A stretch of 64,000 bases of DNA from Candidatus Avelusimicrobium luingense (GCA_900315845.1 OOHK01000001.1:124001-188000); one strand, 5' to 3'. Counted from the first letter of the stretch, positions 16,067 to 26,113 are shown. Notes: generated by a model not told the origin, from the sequence alone. Numbers and translations are program-made.

Positions 16067-17092
16067 TTAATCTAACCGGATACGCGGATCCACCGCCGTA
16101 TATAAAATGTCTGATAATAAATTTCCCAACACAAACAGTACCGCCACCATTAAAGAAAATCCCAATATACCGGCAATATCCAATTGTTGCGCGGCAAGTA
16201 CCCCAAAACGTCCGATACCCGGATAATCAAAAATGGTTTCCACAATGACGGTCCCCCCCAGCAAACGAATAAACTGAATACTGGCCAGCGTAATCACCGG
16301 AATAATGGCATTTTTTCCGGCGTGTTTATACACGACTTGCCGTTCGCTTAATCCTTTGGCCCGTGCGGTGCGAACATATTCTTTATTTAATTCTTCTAAC
16401 ATGCTCGATCGCATCACACGTACCATCAACGCAAACGAACCGATACATAAAGTGACCGCCGGTAATACCAAATGGGATAATACATCGCCAAACACGCGCC
16501 AATTACCGTTAAGTATAGCGTCTATCAACAAAAATCCTGTATAAGTATGAAAATTCGGGCCGTGGATAATCATATCCGTTTGGAAGGAATAGCCTCCCGG
16601 CGCAAACCAACCGAGTTTGCCGTAAAAAATCATTAGTAGCAGTAAGCCTAATACGAAAATCGGCAACGAAAACCCGCCCACGCTAATCACGCGGGCCAAA
16701 CTGTCTTGCCACTTATCCTTATGCACGGCAGAAAATACCCCAAACCATACCCCGAAAAACACCACCAATATCATGGTTACAAAGGCAAGTTGTACCGTCG
16801 CCGGCAGATATTCTTTAAGGGCTCTGGACACCGGCATATTGGCGCTGGGGCTATATCCCAAATCACCTTTGATTACTTGCCCGAGCCACCGCCCGTACTG
16901 CTTAAATACATTGTCACGCAGACCATACTGCCGAATTACTTCTTCAAGCGCACCCATTTGCCGCGGGTCTTTAACATATAAAGACGCGCGCATTTCGGGG
17001 CTTAACCGTTGGGTTAAAAAGAATAACAGAAAAGTTACTCCCAACACCACAAGCGGCAACAGTATCAGTCTGCGGACAATATAACGAAACAT
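16067..17092 (-). CDS. oligo/dipeptide ABC transporter permease, OppB/DppB type
   Basis: The 341-aa permease begins MFRYIVRRLILLPLVVLGVTFLLFFL, the standard OppB/DppB start. It contains the EAA loop EYVRTARAKGLSERQVVYKHAGKNA and ends SDILYTAVDPRIRLD. It forms the membrane channel with the OppC-type partner encoded just downstream. A pair of ATPases encoded upstream in the same operon would drive import. Confidence 0.93.
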   Translation of the reverse strand: MFRYIVRRLILLPLVVLGVTFLLFFLTQRLSPEMRASLYVKDPRQMGALEEVIRQYGLRDNVFKQYGRWLGQVIKGDLGYSPSANMPVSRALKEYLPATVQLAFVTMILVVFFGVWFGVFSAVHKDKWQDSLARVISVGGFSLPIFVLGLLLLMIFYGKLGWFAPGGYSFQTDMIIHGPNFHTYTGFLLIDAILNGNWRVFGDVLSHLVLPAVTLCIGSFALMVRVMRSSMLEELNKEYVRTARAKGLSERQVVYKHAGKNAIIPVITLASIQFIRLLGGTVIVETIFDYPGIGRFGVLAAQQLDIAGILGFSLMVAVLFVLGNLLSDILYTAVDPRIRLD

Positions 17093-17100
17093 AAACTTCC

Positions 17101-18246
17101 TTATTTTCTATAAGATGTTACGGCAACCCAAGTGAGTTCTAACAAGCCGTAAAACTCTTTGAGTACGAGTTTTTCATGTACTGTATGGCAGCCATATACA
17201 CCCACACTCAAATTCGGTACGGTAAACCCTTTACCCGACAAGATATTGGCATCACATCCTCCGCCGGACGAACGCGCATAAAGCGGAAATTTTAAGCGTT
17301 TAGCGGCAGCCAATAACGATTTAACTACCGGGTGTGATTTGGAAATTTGTACCGACGGATAACGTAAAGATGCCTTAAAATCAACGACCGGTTTGCATAC
17401 ACGTCCGTCAATTTTCTTGGTATAGTGTTTCACTGCTTCGTCAAAGGCTTTTTTCATATGCGCGGTTTGCTTGGCGAGTTTTTCCATTTTCAAACTGCGC
17501 GCTTCGCCGATAAGTGAAAGTTTTTCCATCACGACATTAGGCACTTCGCCCCCTTTTACCGCGCCGAAGTTCGCGACGGTTTCTTTGTCAATGCGGCCCA
17601 ATTTCATGTGTGCAATAGCATACGAGGCCACTTCCAAGGCTGAAATACCTTTTTCCGGGCAAGCCCCGGCGTGCGCGGCAATTCCGGTAACATCCACCAA
17701 CACATCATTAACCGCCGGACCTTGAATCAATAGTTCGTCGCCGCCTTCGTTATCTAAAATCATTCCTTCGCGGGCTTTAAGTTGCTTGTAATCTAAATTT
17801 TTAGAACCGTACATTCCGCGTTCTTCGCATAATGTAAACAATATTTCTACCGGCGGATGCGGGACTTTCGTTTCTTTAAGCGCGCGTAAAATTTCAAAAA
17901 TGATAGCCACTCCGGCTTTATCATCGGCGCCTAAAATTGTTTTTCCGTCGGAAACAATACAATCTTTTTTCACAATCGGTTTAATACCGTTACCGGGTTT
18001 TACGGTATCCAAATGCGCCACCAACAAAAACGGTGCGCTTTTTACGGTGCCGGGGAAAAAGCCCATGACGTTCCCTGTGGCATTTGTATTAAATTTTTTA
18101 CCGGCATTATCTACTACTACGCGACAACCGAGTTTTTTAAGTTCTGCGGCTACATATTCTTGCATCTTTTTTTCGTTGCCCGATTCACTATCAATACGGA
18201 CAAGTTGTAAAAAGGTATCTACGGCACGTTTTTGGTTTACAGTCAT
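17101..18246 (-). CDS. M20-family peptidase, peptidase T-like (381 aa)
   Basis: The cytoplasmic co-catalytic zinc peptidase has LLVAHLDTVKPG (first metal ligand His, catalytic Asp), TILGADDKAG (bridging Asp), LCEERGMYGS (general base Glu and ligand Glu) and CHTVHE near the C-terminus. The length and the GADDKAG signature fit the PepT-like branch, which trims short peptides. It sits between the ATPase and permease genes of an Opp operon, suggesting that it hydrolyses imported peptides. The ribosome site AAGGAG precedes the ATG, two bases after oppF. Confidence 0.9.
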   Translation of the reverse strand: MTVNQKRAVDTFLQLVRIDSESGNEKKMQEYVAAELKKLGCRVVVDNAGKKFNTNATGNVMGFFPGTVKSAPFLLVAHLDTVKPGNGIKPIVKKDCIVSDGKTILGADDKAGVAIIFEILRALKETKVPHPPVEILFTLCEERGMYGSKNLDYKQLKAREGMILDNEGGDELLIQGPAVNDVLVDVTGIAAHAGACPEKGISALEVASYAIAHMKLGRIDKETVANFGAVKGGEVPNVVMEKLSLIGEARSLKMEKLAKQTAHMKKAFDEAVKHYTKKIDGRVCKPVVDFKASLRYPSVQISKSHPVVKSLLAAAKRLKFPLYARSSGGGCDANILSGKGFTVPNLSVGVYGCHTVHEKLVLKEFYGLLELTWVAVTSYRK

Positions 18247-18248
18247 GG

Positions 18249-19208
18249 TTATTTCTCCTTACTTAATTGTACGCACGCCACATAATGAGCGGACGTTTGT
18301 TCTTGTAAATCGGGTACATCTTGACGGCAAGCATCAGATGCTTGCGGGCAACGCGGCGCAAAAGGGCACCCCGTTACGTTATTATTTTGTTTTCCGGCCA
18401 TAACCGCTTCTGCCACCGGCTTTCCCACTTGCGGAACAGCGGCAAGCAAGAGTTTTGTATAAGGATGAAGCGGACGATCCAGTAATTCTTGTGCGGGGGC
18501 TTGCTCTACAATACGCCCTTGATACATGACCGCGATATCATCACACAAAAAACGCGCTACGGCCAGATCATGCGTAACAAACAAAACAGATAATTGGCGT
18601 GTACGTTTAATATCACTGAGCAAATTCAAAATCTGCGCTTGTACGGAAACATCTAATGCCGAAACAGGCTCATCGGCTACTAAAATTTGCGGGTCTAATG
18701 CCAAGGCGCGCGCGATACAAATACGTTGGCGTTGCCCGCCGGAAAATTCATGCGGGTAACGGTCTAAATACGATGCAGCCAACCCCACCGATGTTAGTAA
18801 TTCTTTCAAAAATTGTTCACGTTTTTTTGGATCCGTATGTAACCGGTGAATATCTAACGGTTCGGCTAAAATCTGCCGCACCGTCATGCGCGGATCTAAA
18901 CTGGAATAAGGATCTTGATACACTACTTGCATTTGACGGCACAAATTTTTTCGTCCGACACTATTCAAACGGCTGACATCTTGTCCGTTAACAAGAACTG
19001 TTCCCGCCGTAGGTTTTTCTATACCAAGTAATACTTTACACAACGTACTCTTGCCGCAACCGGATTCCCCCACCAATCCTACGACACGGTCCTGCGGGAT
19101 AATAAGCGACACATCTTTTAAGACAGGCACACGCTCGCCTTTTCCCAGTAACCACTTATGGCGAAAATACGTTTTATAAATATGCTGAAGTTCTACACGC
19201 GCACTCAT
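18249..19208 (-). CDS. oligopeptide ABC transporter ATP-binding protein, OppF type
   Basis: The start at 19208 is chosen because GGAGAG precedes it and the ATG overlaps the oppD stop (ATGA). The 319-aa ATPase has Walker A GESGCGKST, signature SGGQRQRICIARAL, Walker B ILVADEPVSAL and the H-loop VTHDLA. The C-terminal oligopeptide-specific region has the cysteine motif CPFAPRCPQASDAC, which binds a 4Fe-4S cluster in some homologues. It pairs with OppD. Confidence 0.94.
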   Translation of the reverse strand: MSARVELQHIYKTYFRHKWLLGKGERVPVLKDVSLIIPQDRVVGLVGESGCGKSTLCKVLLGIEKPTAGTVLVNGQDVSRLNSVGRKNLCRQMQVVYQDPYSSLDPRMTVRQILAEPLDIHRLHTDPKKREQFLKELLTSVGLAASYLDRYPHEFSGGQRQRICIARALALDPQILVADEPVSALDVSVQAQILNLLSDIKRTRQLSVLFVTHDLAVARFLCDDIAVMYQGRIVEQAPAQELLDRPLHPYTKLLLAAVPQVGKPVAEAVMAGKQNNNVTGCPFAPRCPQASDACRQDVPDLQEQTSAHYVACVQLSKEK

Positions 19209-20176
19209 TTGGCACTCTCCCAAAAACAACGCACGCGGTGTTCACCGGTTTGCGTGAGCGGCGGCAAGGTTTGACGGCATTTTTCCGTTGCATGCACGCA
19301 ACGCGGCGCAAACGGACACCCGGTAAAATCTTCCCCCGCGGCAGGCGGTTGGCCGGCAATCGCCGGCAGATGTTCGGGCCGCTCGTGCAAAGACGCTAAC
19401 GACGCCAATAATCCTTGTGTATAGGGGTGTTGGGCATGTGCAAACAATTCGGCCGCCGGGGCATGTTCCATGCAAAGCCCACCGTATAGCACAAGCACTT
19501 CATCGGCGACTTGACTGGCCAAAGCCAAATTATGCGTGATAAAAATAACTGCCATATGTGTCTGCTGTTGAAGTTGTTTAATCAACCGGATAATTTGTGC
19601 CTGAATCGTAACATCTAAAGCGGTAGTAGGTTCGTCTGCAATTAAAATATCGGGAGAAAGAGCCAATGCCATAGCAATCATGACACGTTGGCACATTCCG
19701 CCGGAAAATTGAAAGGGATATTCGTTTAAACGCTTTTGTGCGTCACTAATTCCTACACGCGTGAGAAGGGCAGCCGCCTCACCGCAAGCCTGCACTTTAG
19801 TCATTCTTTTATGTGCAATCAGTGTTTCGGTAAGTTGTTCTCCGATAGTCAAAACCGGATTCAAACTGGCCGACGGATCTTGAAAAATCATAGCGATTTT
19901 CTGTCCGCGTACCGTTTGGAGTTGACGCGGCGAAAGCGTCAACAGATTTTGTCCGTTATATAGAATTTCGCCGCTGCTGACTTTGGCCGCCGGCGGCAAT
20001 AGATTAAGGATAGACAAGGCGTGTACGGTTTTTCCGCTACCGGACTCGCCCACCACCGCCAACACCCGCCCGGGTTCTAACGAATAGGACAAACCACGCA
20101 ACACAGGATAAACTTTTTTATCTGCGGTAAAATCAACGTGTAAGTCTTTCACTTGTAAAACGGGCGTTTGGGCCAT
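19205..20176 (-). CDS. oligopeptide ABC transporter ATP-binding protein, OppD type
   Basis: The start at 20176 ([16 protein letters not shown]) is preferred over a TTG ten codons upstream. It has Walker A GESGSGKT, signature [15 protein letters not shown], Walker [13 protein letters not shown] and a C-terminal cysteine motif [14 protein letters not shown]. It is the first gene of oppD-oppF-peptidase-oppB-oppC. A TATAAT ends 6 nt before the ATG and no Shine-Dalgarno is seen, so the operon mRNA may be leaderless. No substrate-binding OppA is encoded here. Confidence 0.93.
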   Translation of the reverse strand: MAQTPVLQVKDLHVDFTADKKVYPVLRGLSYSLEPGRVLAVVGESGSGKTVHALSILNLLPPAAKVSSGEILYNGQNLLTLSPRQLQTVRGQKIAMIFQDPSASLNPVLTIGEQLTETLIAHKRMTKVQACGEAAALLTRVGISDAQKRLNEYPFQFSGGMCQRVMIAMALALSPDILIADEPTTALDVTIQAQIIRLIKQLQQQTHMAVIFITHNLALASQVADEVLVLYGGLCMEHAPAAELFAHAQHPYTQGLLASLASLHERPEHLPAIAGQPPAAGEDFTGCPFAPRCVHATEKCRQTLPPLTQTGEHRVRCFWESAK

Positions 20177-20251
20177 ACTTATATTATACTTTGTTTTCGC
20201 TGCCAAACGCGCGTTCGTACAACCGCGTGGGAATTTGCTACACTAATATAT

Positions 20252-20695
20252 ATGAAAAAGATATTTATGTTATGTGCCGTTTTGGGGTTGGCAGCCTGCA
20301 CATCCCCATCTACCGTAAAAATAACTTTACCCGATGGATTTGTCGTATCTGCCAAATTGGCCGACACCCCGCAAACCCGCGAAAAAGGCCTGATGTTTGT
20401 TACCGAGTTACCCGAAAACGAAGGTATGTTATTTGTATTTGATAAAGAAGACGATTTGCTGTTTTGGATGAAAAATACACTCATTGATCTAGACATGGTA
20501 TTTATCGGAGCGAATAAACAAGTTACTTCCGTAGCCGAGGAAGTTCCGCACTCTTATACATACACACCCGAACAAGATGTAGCGCGTGCTTTGGGGTATG
20601 GGAAATACGTATTGGAACTGGCCGCTAAAACGGCTACAAAGCATCAGGTAACGCGCGGAAGTGTACTTGAATTTACATTGCCAACTAACAAATGA
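20252..20695 (+). CDS. DUF192-family lipoprotein (147 aa)
   Basis: The start at 20252 gives MKKIFMLCAVLGLAAC, a lipoprotein signal with lipobox LAAC, so the protein is likely membrane-anchored in the periplasm. The rest is a DUF192 domain: ADTPQTREKGLMFVTEL, EGMLFVFDKEDDLLFWMKNTLIDLDMVFI, then VLEL. Its biochemical role is unknown. A second, non-lipidated DUF192 gene lies at 25293-25664. The stop overlaps the next ATG (ATGA), so the two genes are coupled. Confidence 0.9.
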   Translation: MKKIFMLCAVLGLAACTSPSTVKITLPDGFVVSAKLADTPQTREKGLMFVTELPENEGMLFVFDKEDDLLFWMKNTLIDLDMVFIGANKQVTSVAEEVPHSYTYTPEQDVARALGYGKYVLELAAKTATKHQVTRGSVLEFTLPTNK

Positions 20696-22140
20696 AAAAG
20701 AAATTCGCGTTATTTTTAACCTGTTGTTTATTAGCAGGAACAGCCGTCGCACAAGATGCGTCCGGTTGGGCCGTGCTTGAACAAGAGACTAAGCGCCATT
20801 TAATTAACCTTATCAATATTGATACTTCCCAACCCGACCCGCAAGAATTAAAGGCCGCACGTTATATTTATAAAGAGTTAAATAAACATCACATTGATTG
20901 GGATATTTTCCGCCCGGACAAACGCCATGCCAATTTACTGGCCCGCATAAAGGGGAGTGATTCCTCCTTAAAACCGCTATTGCTGATTTCACACTTGGAC
21001 ACGGCCCCTGCCACCGAAGGGTGGACATTTCCCCCCTTCCGCGCTACCGAAAAAGACGGCAACATCTATGGGCTGGGCGCAACGGATGCCAAAAATTACA
21101 CTGCTGTTTATGTAGCCTTGTTAATTTGGCTTAAAGAACAAAATATCACCCCTAAACGCGACATTATTTTTCTCGCCACATCCGGCGAAGAAGTAGGAAG
21201 CGCCACCGGCTTACAATGGCTTAAAGACACCTATTGGGATAAAATTGATGCCGGCTATGCTTTAAACGAAGGCGGCGGCATTATTTATACGGACGATTTC
21301 CCCCTCGTTTTTGCCGAAGCCGCTACCAAAATGTATATGGATATTAAAATTACCGCGCACGGTACAGGGATTCATTCTTCTATGCCGCTAAATGATAATG
21401 CCGTTTTTACGCTCTCACAAGCACTGGCTAAAATTTCCGAATATCACCCCAAGGCCAAACTAACGCCGCCTGCACGTACTTTCTTCAAATCGATTTTACC
21501 CTTACAAGACGAAGACGGTAAAACCACCATCCAATTATTATTAGACGGCTCGCCGCAAAACCAACAATCGGCCGCACAAATTTTAGCAACAGATCCCTTC
21601 TTCCGCACTCAACTGCAAGATACCCTTAATCCAACGGTTTTATCCGCCAGTCAAGATACCAGTGCCACCAGCGATGAGGCCTCTGCTATTATTAACGTAC
21701 GCTTACTCCCCGGCTCGGATCCCGATGAATTACTCGCCCAATTGCAAGCACTTTTTACCGAGCAAGACAATATTTCATTGGAAATTGTGGAACGCCCCCA
21801 ATTACCTTTCCCCCCGATGATGGACGGCACAGACCTTCTGTTTGCTTCTATTGCCAAAACGGCAAATAAATTATTGCCCGGTGCAGTAACTGTTCCGGGG
21901 TTAAGTCCGGCATCGGGCGATAATGAATTTTTACGCAAATTAGGTGTCATTACATACGGGTTGGGACCGGAAATGTCCCCCGACACAGAAAATCGCGCCC
22001 ACGAAGCAGATGAGTTTATCAGCATCACCGATTTGGCCCACCAACTGCGTTTTGTTGCCGGTGTAGTCTTTGATTTTGCTTACGAACAAGATTTGTTGCC
22101 GCTCGATATCGACACGCCTAAAGACAATGCGGCAAAATGA
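20692..22140 (+). CDS. secreted M20-family metallopeptidase (482 aa)
   Basis: The signal peptide MKKKFALFLTCCLLAGTAVA indicates export. The zinc-peptidase core contains LLISHLDTAPA, YGLGATDAKNYTA (bridging Asp), ATSGEEVGSATG (catalytic Glu pair) and a dimerisation-domain segment ITAHGTGIHSSMP. The C-terminal ligand His is probably in NRAHEADEF. It resembles the ArgE/DapE/carboxypeptidase group; the substrate is not identifiable. It is translationally coupled to the DUF192 lipoprotein. Confidence 0.88.
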   Translation: MKKKFALFLTCCLLAGTAVAQDASGWAVLEQETKRHLINLINIDTSQPDPQELKAARYIYKELNKHHIDWDIFRPDKRHANLLARIKGSDSSLKPLLLISHLDTAPATEGWTFPPFRATEKDGNIYGLGATDAKNYTAVYVALLIWLKEQNITPKRDIIFLATSGEEVGSATGLQWLKDTYWDKIDAGYALNEGGGIIYTDDFPLVFAEAATKMYMDIKITAHGTGIHSSMPLNDNAVFTLSQALAKISEYHPKAKLTPPARTFFKSILPLQDEDGKTTIQLLLDGSPQNQQSAAQILATDPFFRTQLQDTLNPTVLSASQDTSATSDEASAIINVRLLPGSDPDELLAQLQALFTEQDNISLEIVERPQLPFPPMMDGTDLLFASIAKTANKLLPGAVTVPGLSPASGDNEFLRKLGVITYGLGPEMSPDTENRAHEADEFISITDLAHQLRFVAGVVFDFAYEQDLLPLDIDTPKDNAAK

Positions 22141-22189
22141 TATAATATAGAAAACAATTTCCCCTCAAATTTAACTTAGGAGTAACAAT

Positions 22190-23350
22190 ATGATTAAACA
22201 AGGTACTTGTTTTTTCACTTCGGAATCTGTATCTAAAGGACATCCGGACAAAGTATGCGACCAAATCTCAGATGCTATTTTGGACGAGATTTTACGCAAA
22301 GACAAAACCGCCCGCGTAGCGTGTGAAACATATATCACACGCGGATTAGTTATCGTCGGCGGAGAAATCACCACACGCACCTGGGTGGACGTAGAACAAA
22401 TTGCCCGTGACGTAATTAAAGACATCGGTTACGACAACGCCATCTACGGGTTTAACGGAAATACGTGTGCGGTTGTCAACGTCATCGGCAAACAATCGCC
22501 GGATATCAGCCAAGGCGTGGATGTAGGCGGTGCCGGCGACCAAGGACTTATGGTAGGATATGCGGTGAACGAAACGCCGGAATATATGCCGCTTTCTCTC
22601 GTACTTTCACACGAAATTTTGAAGAAATTAGAAAGCGTACGCAAAAGTAAAAAATTAGATTATTTAGGCCCCGATGCCAAAAGCCAAGTAACGGTGGAAT
22701 ATAAGGACGGCAAACCGGTGCGTATTGATACAATCGTCGTATCCACGCAACATACCGAAAAGATTTTGGATAAATCGGGCAATCAAATTACCGAGAAATC
22801 TAAAAAAGAAATTGCCGACGCCGCCATTTGGCCGGTAGTAAAAAAATGGGCCGATAAAAATACGAAAATTTACATCAACCCGACGGGAAAATTTGTTATC
22901 GGCGGGCCGCAATCTGACACCGGACTTACCGGACGGAAAATTATTGTAGATACCTACGGCGGACGCTGTCCGCACGGCGGAGGTGCGTTCTCGGGCAAAG
23001 ATCCGACAAAAGTGGATCGCTCGGCAGCATATATGGCACGCTATATTGCCAAAAATATCGTAGCAGCCAAACTCGCTAATGAATGTACCGTACAAATTGC
23101 GTATGCTATCGGACGCGAAGAACCCGTCGGTTTCTATGTAGATACGGACGGAACAGGTATTTTACCCGACGAAAAACTAGCCCAAATTGCACGCAAAGTG
23201 TTCCCCATGACGCCGCGCGGTATTATTGAGCATTTCAAATTGCGTAACCCCATTTACCGCCAAACGGCGGCCTTTGGACACTTTGGAAAGAAAGAACTTC
23301 CTTGGGAAAAAACCGATAAAGTAAGCGCATTAAAAGCATTGGTAAAATAG
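22190..23350 (+). CDS. metK: S-adenosylmethionine synthetase
   Basis: This enzyme makes SAM from methionine and ATP in the cytoplasm. The 386-aa protein carries [22 protein letters not shown], the hexapeptide-like GAGDQG, a phosphate-binding [19 protein letters not shown] and the central [16 protein letters not shown] site precedes the ATG. The 5' region is only about 50 nt, too short for a SAM riboswitch within it. SAM feeds RimO and RsmA in this window, and MtnP recycles the methylthioadenosine by-product. Confidence 0.97.
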   Translation: MIKQGTCFFTSESVSKGHPDKVCDQISDAILDEILRKDKTARVACETYITRGLVIVGGEITTRTWVDVEQIARDVIKDIGYDNAIYGFNGNTCAVVNVIGKQSPDISQGVDVGGAGDQGLMVGYAVNETPEYMPLSLVLSHEILKKLESVRKSKKLDYLGPDAKSQVTVEYKDGKPVRIDTIVVSTQHTEKILDKSGNQITEKSKKEIADAAIWPVVKKWADKNTKIYINPTGKFVIGGPQSDTGLTGRKIIVDTYGGRCPHGGGAFSGKDPTKVDRSAAYMARYIAKNIVAAKLANECTVQIAYAIGREEPVGFYVDTDGTGILPDEKLAQIARKVFPMTPRGIIEHFKLRNPIYRQTAAFGHFGKKELPWEKTDKVSALKALVK

Positions 23351-23356
23351 TTTCAT

Positions 23357-23380
23357 GCCCCGCTAACTGCGGGGCTTTTT
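23357..23380 (+). terminator. metK terminator
   Basis: GCCCCGC (23357-23363) pairs with GCGGGGC (23369-23375) around TAACT, followed by T5. It lies just ahead of the DJ-1-type gene. Confidence 0.85.
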
Positions 23381-23393
23381 ACTGGGAGAAAAC

Positions 23394-23933
23394 ATGAAAA
23401 AAGTATGTTTGATTTTAGCAGACGGTTTTGAAGAATTAGAAGCGGTAGGCTCGTATGCCATGCTCAGCCGCGGCGGACTAGACGTAGATATTTACGCATT
23501 GTCCGACAAAGACACTACCGGGCGGTTTGGTTTAACATGCACCAAATTGCATGCATTTTCTATGCTTAATGCGTCGTATTATGATGCACTGGTATTGCCG
23601 GGCGGGCCGGGCTATGAAAAACTGGAAAACAATACTCGTGTCCAACAATTGATTAAACAATTTTTAGACGGAAATAAAGTAGTAGCGGCCATATGCGCCA
23701 GCCCCACTATTTTAGGCCGCCAAGGCTATTTGAAAGGAAAGAAATATACTTGTTTTACATCCATGAATGAAGATTTTGGCGGCACGTTCACCGGTGACTA
23801 TGTAACCGTGGACGGCAATATCATTACCGGGCAAAGTGCGGCTGCTACCGTAGATTTTGGACTGGCCATTATTGAAAAATTGCTCGGCCAAGAAAAAGCC
23901 GAGCAAGTCAAACAAAGCATTTATTATAAGTAA
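23394..23933 (+). CDS. DJ-1/PfpI-family protein (YajL-like), 179 aa
   Basis: The class I glutamine amidotransferase-like fold shows CLILADGFEELEAVG (with the conserved Glu), LVLPGGPG and the nucleophile elbow AAICASP with the conserved cysteine. The length and the FEE-E motif fit the YajL/DJ-1 branch, credited with redox sensing, chaperone or deglycase activity; the true reaction in this organism is unknown. A GGGAG site precedes the ATG after the metK terminator. Confidence 0.92.
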   Translation: MKKVCLILADGFEELEAVGSYAMLSRGGLDVDIYALSDKDTTGRFGLTCTKLHAFSMLNASYYDALVLPGGPGYEKLENNTRVQQLIKQFLDGNKVVAAICASPTILGRQGYLKGKKYTCFTSMNEDFGGTFTGDYVTVDGNIITGQSAAATVDFGLAIIEKLLGQEKAEQVKQSIYYK

Positions 23934-23953
23934 GAAAAAGTATTTCTTATCCC

Positions 23954-24496
23954 CTAATAAACATATTCTCTGGTGCTTCCCGCAACAGGAGTAGAAGTAT
24001 TTGTTTCTTGCTGACAAATTTTGTGCGCTAAATTATTGCCCGCAGCACAAACGTATTTGCCAGCCTGTGTCTTTGAAGAATGTAACATGTGATATCCATA
24101 CAAGATATCTCCATCTTGTCCATTAGTTCCCCGAAAAGAACCAAACATCCGCGGCTCATTACTATCCGCCAAATGATCTATAAGTTGAACATAACCCCAA
24201 CTGAAATAATACCCTTTACTGTGTCCGTTGCCTGTGCTTACAATGCGTGAAGGTGTTTCCGACCAATCAAGATCCAAATCGTCTATATCCGCTGTATAAG
24301 AATTTGTGGCTAAATAATATCGCTCTTCGGCTTCTGCCAATGCTTTGACCATCGGTTTAAGAGTGGCCAAATGACTTTTAAGTACTGCTTTTTGATATTG
24401 CGGCAACGCCACGCTGGCCAATATACCAATAATAAGGACAACAACTAATAACTCAATAAGTGTAAAACCTACTTTACCGGACACATTATATTTCAT
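23954..24496 (-). CDS. type IV pilin-like protein (180 aa)
   Basis: The short leader MKYNVSGKVG precedes the processing site G|FTLIELLVVVLIIGILASVALPQYQKAVLKS. The stem is followed by AEERYYLATNSYTADIDDLDL and a head with the cysteine pair in KYVCAAGNNLAHKICQ. GGAGATC precedes the ATG. It lies 29 bp downstream of the outer-membrane protein gene on the same strand and may be the last gene of that unit. Confidence 0.9.
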   Translation of the reverse strand: MKYNVSGKVGFTLIELLVVVLIIGILASVALPQYQKAVLKSHLATLKPMVKALAEAEERYYLATNSYTADIDDLDLDWSETPSRIVSTGNGHSKGYYFSWGYVQLIDHLADSNEPRMFGSFRGTNGQDGDILYGYHMLHSSKTQAGKYVCAAGNNLAHKICQQETNTSTPVAGSTREYVY

Positions 24497-24525
24497 GCAT
24501 GATCTCCTTTTATTTCTTTAATTTA

Positions 24526-25296
24526 TTAAAACCGCAAGGACAAGGATGCTTCCGCGCCCAGTCCATAATGGGCGTAGTTGGCGGCTAAACTCAAATCTAA
24601 ATACGACGGCAATTTGAAGTTAAACCCGGCCGTAGCGCGTGCGGTGGCGGCATATTCATGCCCGCCGCGAATATCGGCGGCTTGCGCGCCTACTCCGTTT
24701 CCGACAGTCAACGTGGTATAATCTACCCCACCGCCTACGTACGGCACAAAATACTTAAATTTCATGGAAAGCACCAAACTGGCGTTATAATGCGTTGCCG
24801 CAAAATCTTGTGCAGTTGCGCTGTGAGCGGAAAGTACAATCATCGGTTGAAATGCGCCCAACACTTCACTCGGGCGGGTAATACCCCAGCGCAGTCCGCC
24901 GCCGGCCACCGTTAACCCTTGATAACTGCTCGCGCGGATAAATCCGTCAATGCGAAACGGCATACCGATATCAGCCTGTATCCATGGGCTAAACATACCG
25001 CCCACTTCATCGCGATCGCCCAAAGCGATTTGATTACGCTCGGCTTCCGTTGAGCCGTTACCTTTACTCATCTTAAATAACATACCGGCACGCGGCCCGA
25101 TTTGAAAGCCCCCCCAACCTAAAATACGTCCCGTGGTGTAGGTACCGGAACCAATCAACCCGCCTAAATCTTGCGTAAACGAACGCACATTATTAGCGGT
25201 AACATAGGTACCGAAATCGTCCCAATGTCCATGCGCCATAGCCGGAACAGCCAGCATACTGCATACTAAAACACCTAAAATCTGTTTGATATTCAT
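24526..25296 (-). CDS. outer-membrane beta-barrel protein (256 aa)
   Basis: The signal peptide MNIKQILGVLVCSMLAVPAMA is followed by alternating amphipathic strands rich in Gly, Tyr and Ala. The protein ends in an aromatic residue (LSLRF), the usual barrel-assembly signal. It could be a small porin, an adhesin or an Opa/OmpW-like protein; I do not recognise the family. The ATG overlaps the stop of the DUF192 gene (ATGA), so the genes are coupled. Confidence 0.8.
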   Translation of the reverse strand: MNIKQILGVLVCSMLAVPAMAHGHWDDFGTYVTANNVRSFTQDLGGLIGSGTYTTGRILGWGGFQIGPRAGMLFKMSKGNGSTEAERNQIALGDRDEVGGMFSPWIQADIGMPFRIDGFIRASSYQGLTVAGGGLRWGITRPSEVLGAFQPMIVLSAHSATAQDFAATHYNASLVLSMKFKYFVPYVGGGVDYTTLTVGNGVGAQAADIRGGHEYAATARATAGFNFKLPSYLDLSLAANYAHYGLGAEASLSLRF

Positions 25297-25664
25297 TTCT
25301 TTTCTCCCTGTATATTGAAATGATCGGCAAAGACCAATTCATCTCCCGGGCGCACGCGCCCTTTTAGACTGCCGCCGGGCAATTCTAACGTATAATATCC
25401 GCCGCGCACATATTTTCCAAAACGCCACGGTTTCATATTTTCTTTTACATACAACACACGCCCTGTTCTATCGCAAAACACCGCATCAATGGAAAAGCGC
25501 ATAAAACACGTGTGAATTTGCGGGCAGGGCGACAATAATAACCCACATTCCTCTGCCAAAGACGGACGCATCATCAGCCCCCACAACCGTGTAAAAAATG
25601 TATCGGCAGTTTCTACTTCTTTGGCTAAAATTTCTCCGCCGGGGCGGTGCATGCATTTCATCAT
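25293..25664 (-). CDS. DUF192-family protein (123 aa)
   Basis: This is a compact, nearly domain-only protein: ETADTFFTRLWGLMMRPSLAEECGLLL, CFMRFSIDAVFCDRTGRVLYVKENMKPW and YTLELPGGS. There is no signal peptide, unlike the DUF192 lipoprotein at 20252-20695. Its function is unknown. It overlaps both neighbours by 4 bp, placing it in a tight unit with the upstream exported protein and the downstream barrel protein. Confidence 0.9.
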   Translation of the reverse strand: MMKCMHRPGGEILAKEVETADTFFTRLWGLMMRPSLAEECGLLLSPCPQIHTCFMRFSIDAVFCDRTGRVLYVKENMKPWRFGKYVRGGYYTLELPGGSLKGRVRPGDELVFADHFNIQGEKK

Positions 25665-26113
25665 TTTAATTCATCCTGCATAATACGTGTTTGAATAGAT
25701 TGCTTAATTTGTTGAAGCCAGTTTTTATCAATTACGCGCATATTTTGCGGAACAATAAAATCAAACCCGTCTTTGTTACGAAATACTAAAAACGTTAACA
25801 ACCATCTACTATCAACCGTTACATCCGCTATCCACATATTATCCCGCGTTTGGGCATGGCGCATCTGTGTAACGGAAATTTCCCCACCCAGACTTTCTTG
25901 TTTGCACAAGTTACCACACGTTTTTAATAAGCGGTAAGTGGCTTTATCTACTACGCGCACATTGGTATATTTTCCGCGCGTAACGGGAAGTATTACTTTT
26001 CCTTTCTTTTGCGTTAAATTCGTAACGCAAAACAACTCCCCATATTGCAAATCAAATGCGCGTAGCCAAACGGCACTCAAAAGCAACAACGCCAAAATGG
26101 CTACGCGTTTCAT
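25661..26113 (-). CDS. small exported protein of unknown function (150 aa)
   Basis: The signal peptide MKRVAILALLLLSAVWLRA implies export. The mature part contains two cysteine-rich points (CVTNL, CGNLCKQE) and a probable beta-rich fold (WLLTFLVFRNKDGFDFIVPQN). No family was recognised. It follows efp by 8 bp and overlaps the DUF192 gene, so it is part of the same transcription unit. Confidence 0.7.
   Translation of the reverse strand: MKRVAILALLLLSAVWLRAFDLQYGELFCVTNLTQKKGKVILPVTRGKYTNVRVVDKATYRLLKTCGNLCKQESLGGEISVTQMRHAQTRDNMWIADVTVDSRWLLTFLVFRNKDGFDFIVPQNMRVIDKNWLQQIKQSIQTRIMQDELK

Noticed and set aside
22141-22189. SAM riboswitch in front of metK
   Set aside because: Only about 50 nt separate it from the upstream gene, too short, and no conserved SAM-I or SAM-II core is seen.
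23933-23952. Hairpin between the DJ-1-type gene and the convergent pilin
   Set aside because: A 7-bp AT-only stem with no run of T on either side; unlikely to terminate.
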